From: Anaerolineales bacterium
GTDB lineage: Bacteria; Chloroflexota; Anaerolineae; Aggregatilineales; UBA2796
Length of the DNA: 64,000 bases
Reading direction: 5' to 3'
Assembly: GCA_015075625.1 (NCBI GenBank)
Contig: JABTTZ010000001.1
Span: forward strand, 1,983,021 to 2,047,020
Position numbers and translations under genes: made by a program. Numbering within the stretch: position 1 is the first letter of the stretch; the number at the start of each line of letters is the position of its first letter. The notes under the pieces were generated by a model. That model saw only the letters and a list, made by a program, of their open reading frames with translations, was not told the origin of the DNA and ran no database searches. Shown piece after piece: positions 62,701 through 64,000 of this stretch.

Positions 62701-64000
62701 GCAGTTTTCGTATGCCCCTAGAAATTGCTCACCGCATTGATGTGCAACTAACCCATTTACAATAACGCTGTGCGTTTGAGGCTCAGTGAGGTCGTAGACA
62801 TCAGCAGTGCCTGCATCTTCGATAGAGAGAATTTTGGTAATAAAATTCTCTCGGTTTGATTTGCGGGCTTTCCCAGTGATGAATCTGGTCACCTTTGCCT
62901 GTTTTGCACCATCAATGAAGCCGATAATCTCGACATAGCGATCCCGATTCGCTTTATCGAGGATCAACTCATAATCATCATGAACGAGATAATCCTTATA
63001 ACCTCCTTGTCCATCGGGTAAGCGACGATAACCTGTTGAGCGACGATGGTGAATTTTGCTGACGATACCAAAATTGACTAGTAAACGTTGAACATCTTCG
63101 AGAAGGGGTTTTGAAGAACTCGCAAGTCGTACACTGCATGATTTCTCGGCTTCATTAGAACCAACTGTCCCATCAGCAGAAAACAACCCCTGTAAAAAGC
63201 CAACAACGGCTTCACGGGGGGCGTTCCAAATCGAGCCGGGAACCTGCTTTTCATGTGCTGGAGTGTGCAGCACCCCAAGGGTAGTGAAGAACGTGTAAGG
63301 CACTTTGCCGTATGTCAATTGCCATACCGACTCTCGCTCATGCAAATGCCCATCCCCAAACCATTGCTTCAATGCCCCATGTACGCATTCCCGAACATCA
63401 TTTGCTTGCTTGTCAAAGACCATGCCAAGCGGCGAACCGCTGTCTGGTGACACCCAACCATCCCCTACAATGAACCCCAAGACAATGCCAAGCTCATGCG
63501 ACCACATGCTTGGTATATGGTTATACATATCGGCGAAATCTTGACGTTGAACGGTATGTCCTGATTTATGATCACCACTCATAGCCATGAGTGCCATTGC
63601 CTGATGGACAGTCTCGGTATTGGGTAACGCATAGTTTTTACTCCATGCCCCTTCACCAGACTGTAAAAGCAGACTATCATGAGGTTTCAGCTGGCTGAGT
63701 TCAACATAACCCCGATCTGGGGTAAGAAATTTATGATCCGGTGTAGCTGTGACCGTATAACCATGGTTGGTGGTTAACTTCAGGACCGGCGTATTACGCC
63801 GTGTTAGCCAAGCTGGTGTAGAGGCACGGTAGGCAATTCCGTAGTTTGTGTTTTCGGCTCGTCCATTGCCACCAAACGGCGCACGCCCGTCCGTAGCAAC
63901 CATAACGTGCTGCTCACTTTCAGCAAGGTCTTTGATGGTCACAAGCCCGCGATCTGTTGCTACACGAGTTGAGCCAACAAAGCAAGGATTCGTAGACTCC
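59731..64000 (-). CDS. nrdJ: Class II (B12-dependent) ribonucleotide reductase, split by two inteins, 5' end outside window
   Basis: The frame runs in from 64000 to a stop at 59731-59733. The extein parts are: ESTNP, then [22 protein letters not shown] to DNAISK (about 292 residues), then [13 protein letters not shown] to the end (268 residues). The final [17 protein letters not shown]...CYNCGYSEC is the zinc-ribbon tail of class II enzymes. TNPCGEQ contains the thiyl-radical Cys and the Glu of the active site. The extein contains [19 protein letters not shown] and [14 protein letters not shown]. The enzyme reduces ribonucleotides to deoxyribonucleotides with adenosylcobalamin. Two inteins (separate entries) must be spliced out for it to work. 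Confidence 0.95.
   Translation of the reverse strand, partial: [1422 protein letters not shown]
60538..61860 (-). other. Intein 2 in nrdJ (LAGLIDADG type)
   Basis: A 441-residue intein lies between extein DNAISK and TCNFP. The first residue is Cys ([10 protein letters not shown], block A) and it ends [13 protein letters not shown], followed by Thr as the +1 extein residue. Block B is visible as [13 protein letters not shown]. Two LAGLIDADG-like motifs are present: [11 protein letters not shown] and [10 protein letters not shown]. Both are partly changed (SEG for GDG, LDAY for DADG), so the homing endonuclease may be weak or dead. The site ISK|T is within a conserved segment of class II reductases. 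Confidence 0.9.
62737..63984 (-). other. Intein 1 in nrdJ (LAGLIDADG type) before the radical cysteine
   Basis: A 416-residue intein is inserted between TNP and CGEQ. The first residue is Cys ([13 protein letters not shown], block A), block B is [11 protein letters not shown], and it ends [12 protein letters not shown], with extein Cys as the +1 residue. The last intein residue is Gln, not the more common Asn. Two LAGLIDADG motifs look intact: [11 protein letters not shown] and [12 protein letters not shown]. The site is immediately next to the predicted catalytic thiyl-radical cysteine, so unspliced protein cannot be active. Confidence 0.92.

Noticed and set aside
61912..62721. A 269-residue plus-strand frame opposite nrdJ
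   Set aside because: Antisense to strongly conserved extein sequence; no motif and no ribosome site.

Overview
The window looks like a chromosomal segment of a member of the Chloroflexota, probably Anaerolineae-like. This is inferred from gene content, not from a marker gene. The clues are a moderately GC-rich sequence, Thr/Pro (TPT/TAT) stalks on a transmembrane Ser/Thr kinase and on a lipoprotein, a multi-GAF sensor kinase, a class II (B12-dependent) ribonucleotide reductase carrying inteins, frequent GTG/TTG starts, and many start/stop overlaps. I saw no rRNA operon, CRISPR array or prophage. One tRNA (Pro, GGG) is present.

Layout. 1-4739 is mostly minus strand: two tandem paralogues of unknown function, a GNAT-type gene broken by a short insertion, a TlpA-type thioredoxin and a CcmI-like protein. 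4846-8590 holds a metallophosphoesterase, a transmembrane Ser/Thr kinase, tRNA-Pro and an isoprenylcysteine-methyltransferase-like protein. 8623-21311 is a long minus-strand run: CAP-domain protein, nucleotidyltransferase, pheT, MFS exporter, acetyltransferase-like protein, a degenerate shikimate-kinase homologue, a three-gene Gld-type ABC system, and an SGNH-hydrolase lipoprotein translationally coupled to it. 21564-34087 is a signalling block: a response regulator with a degenerate GGDEF domain, a 3130-residue histidine kinase with about 14 GAF and 3 PAS-like domains, a CheY-like regulator, and an alpha/beta-hydrolase interrupted by a long Pro/Ala/Ser/Thr-rich insertion. 34460-47050 is an exopolysaccharide or glycan cluster: four glycosyltransferases, O-antigen ligase/polymerase, asparagine-synthase-type amidotransferase, methyltransferase, polysaccharide deacetylase, initiating sugar transferase, hexapeptide acyltransferase and DegT aminotransferase. 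Dispersed non-coding repeats flank it and sit inside it.

47052-52113 contains a Uma2 nuclease remnant, a membrane-anchored DsbA-like thioredoxin, a convergent restriction-modification pair whose coding ends overlap, TatA, and a threonine synthase fused to a response-regulator receiver domain. 52430-58591 has a B12-binding radical SAM protein, a secreted protein coupled to a cytochrome c lipoprotein, gene debris (ammonium transporter/TPR chimera and hydrolase stub) around an oxidoreductase, a lone receiver protein and a channel-like membrane protein. 58629-64000 has an HPr-kinase-like P-loop protein and the 3' part of nrdJ, split by two LAGLIDADG inteins. One of these sits immediately before the predicted thiyl-radical cysteine.

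The strongest candidates for new biology are the threonine synthase-receiver fusion and the giant GAF-array kinase locus with its hydrolase partner. The double-intein nrdJ, the P-loop-altered shikimate-kinase homologue, the overlapping R-M pair with nested inverted repeats at its promoter, and the dispersed hairpin repeats are the next tier.
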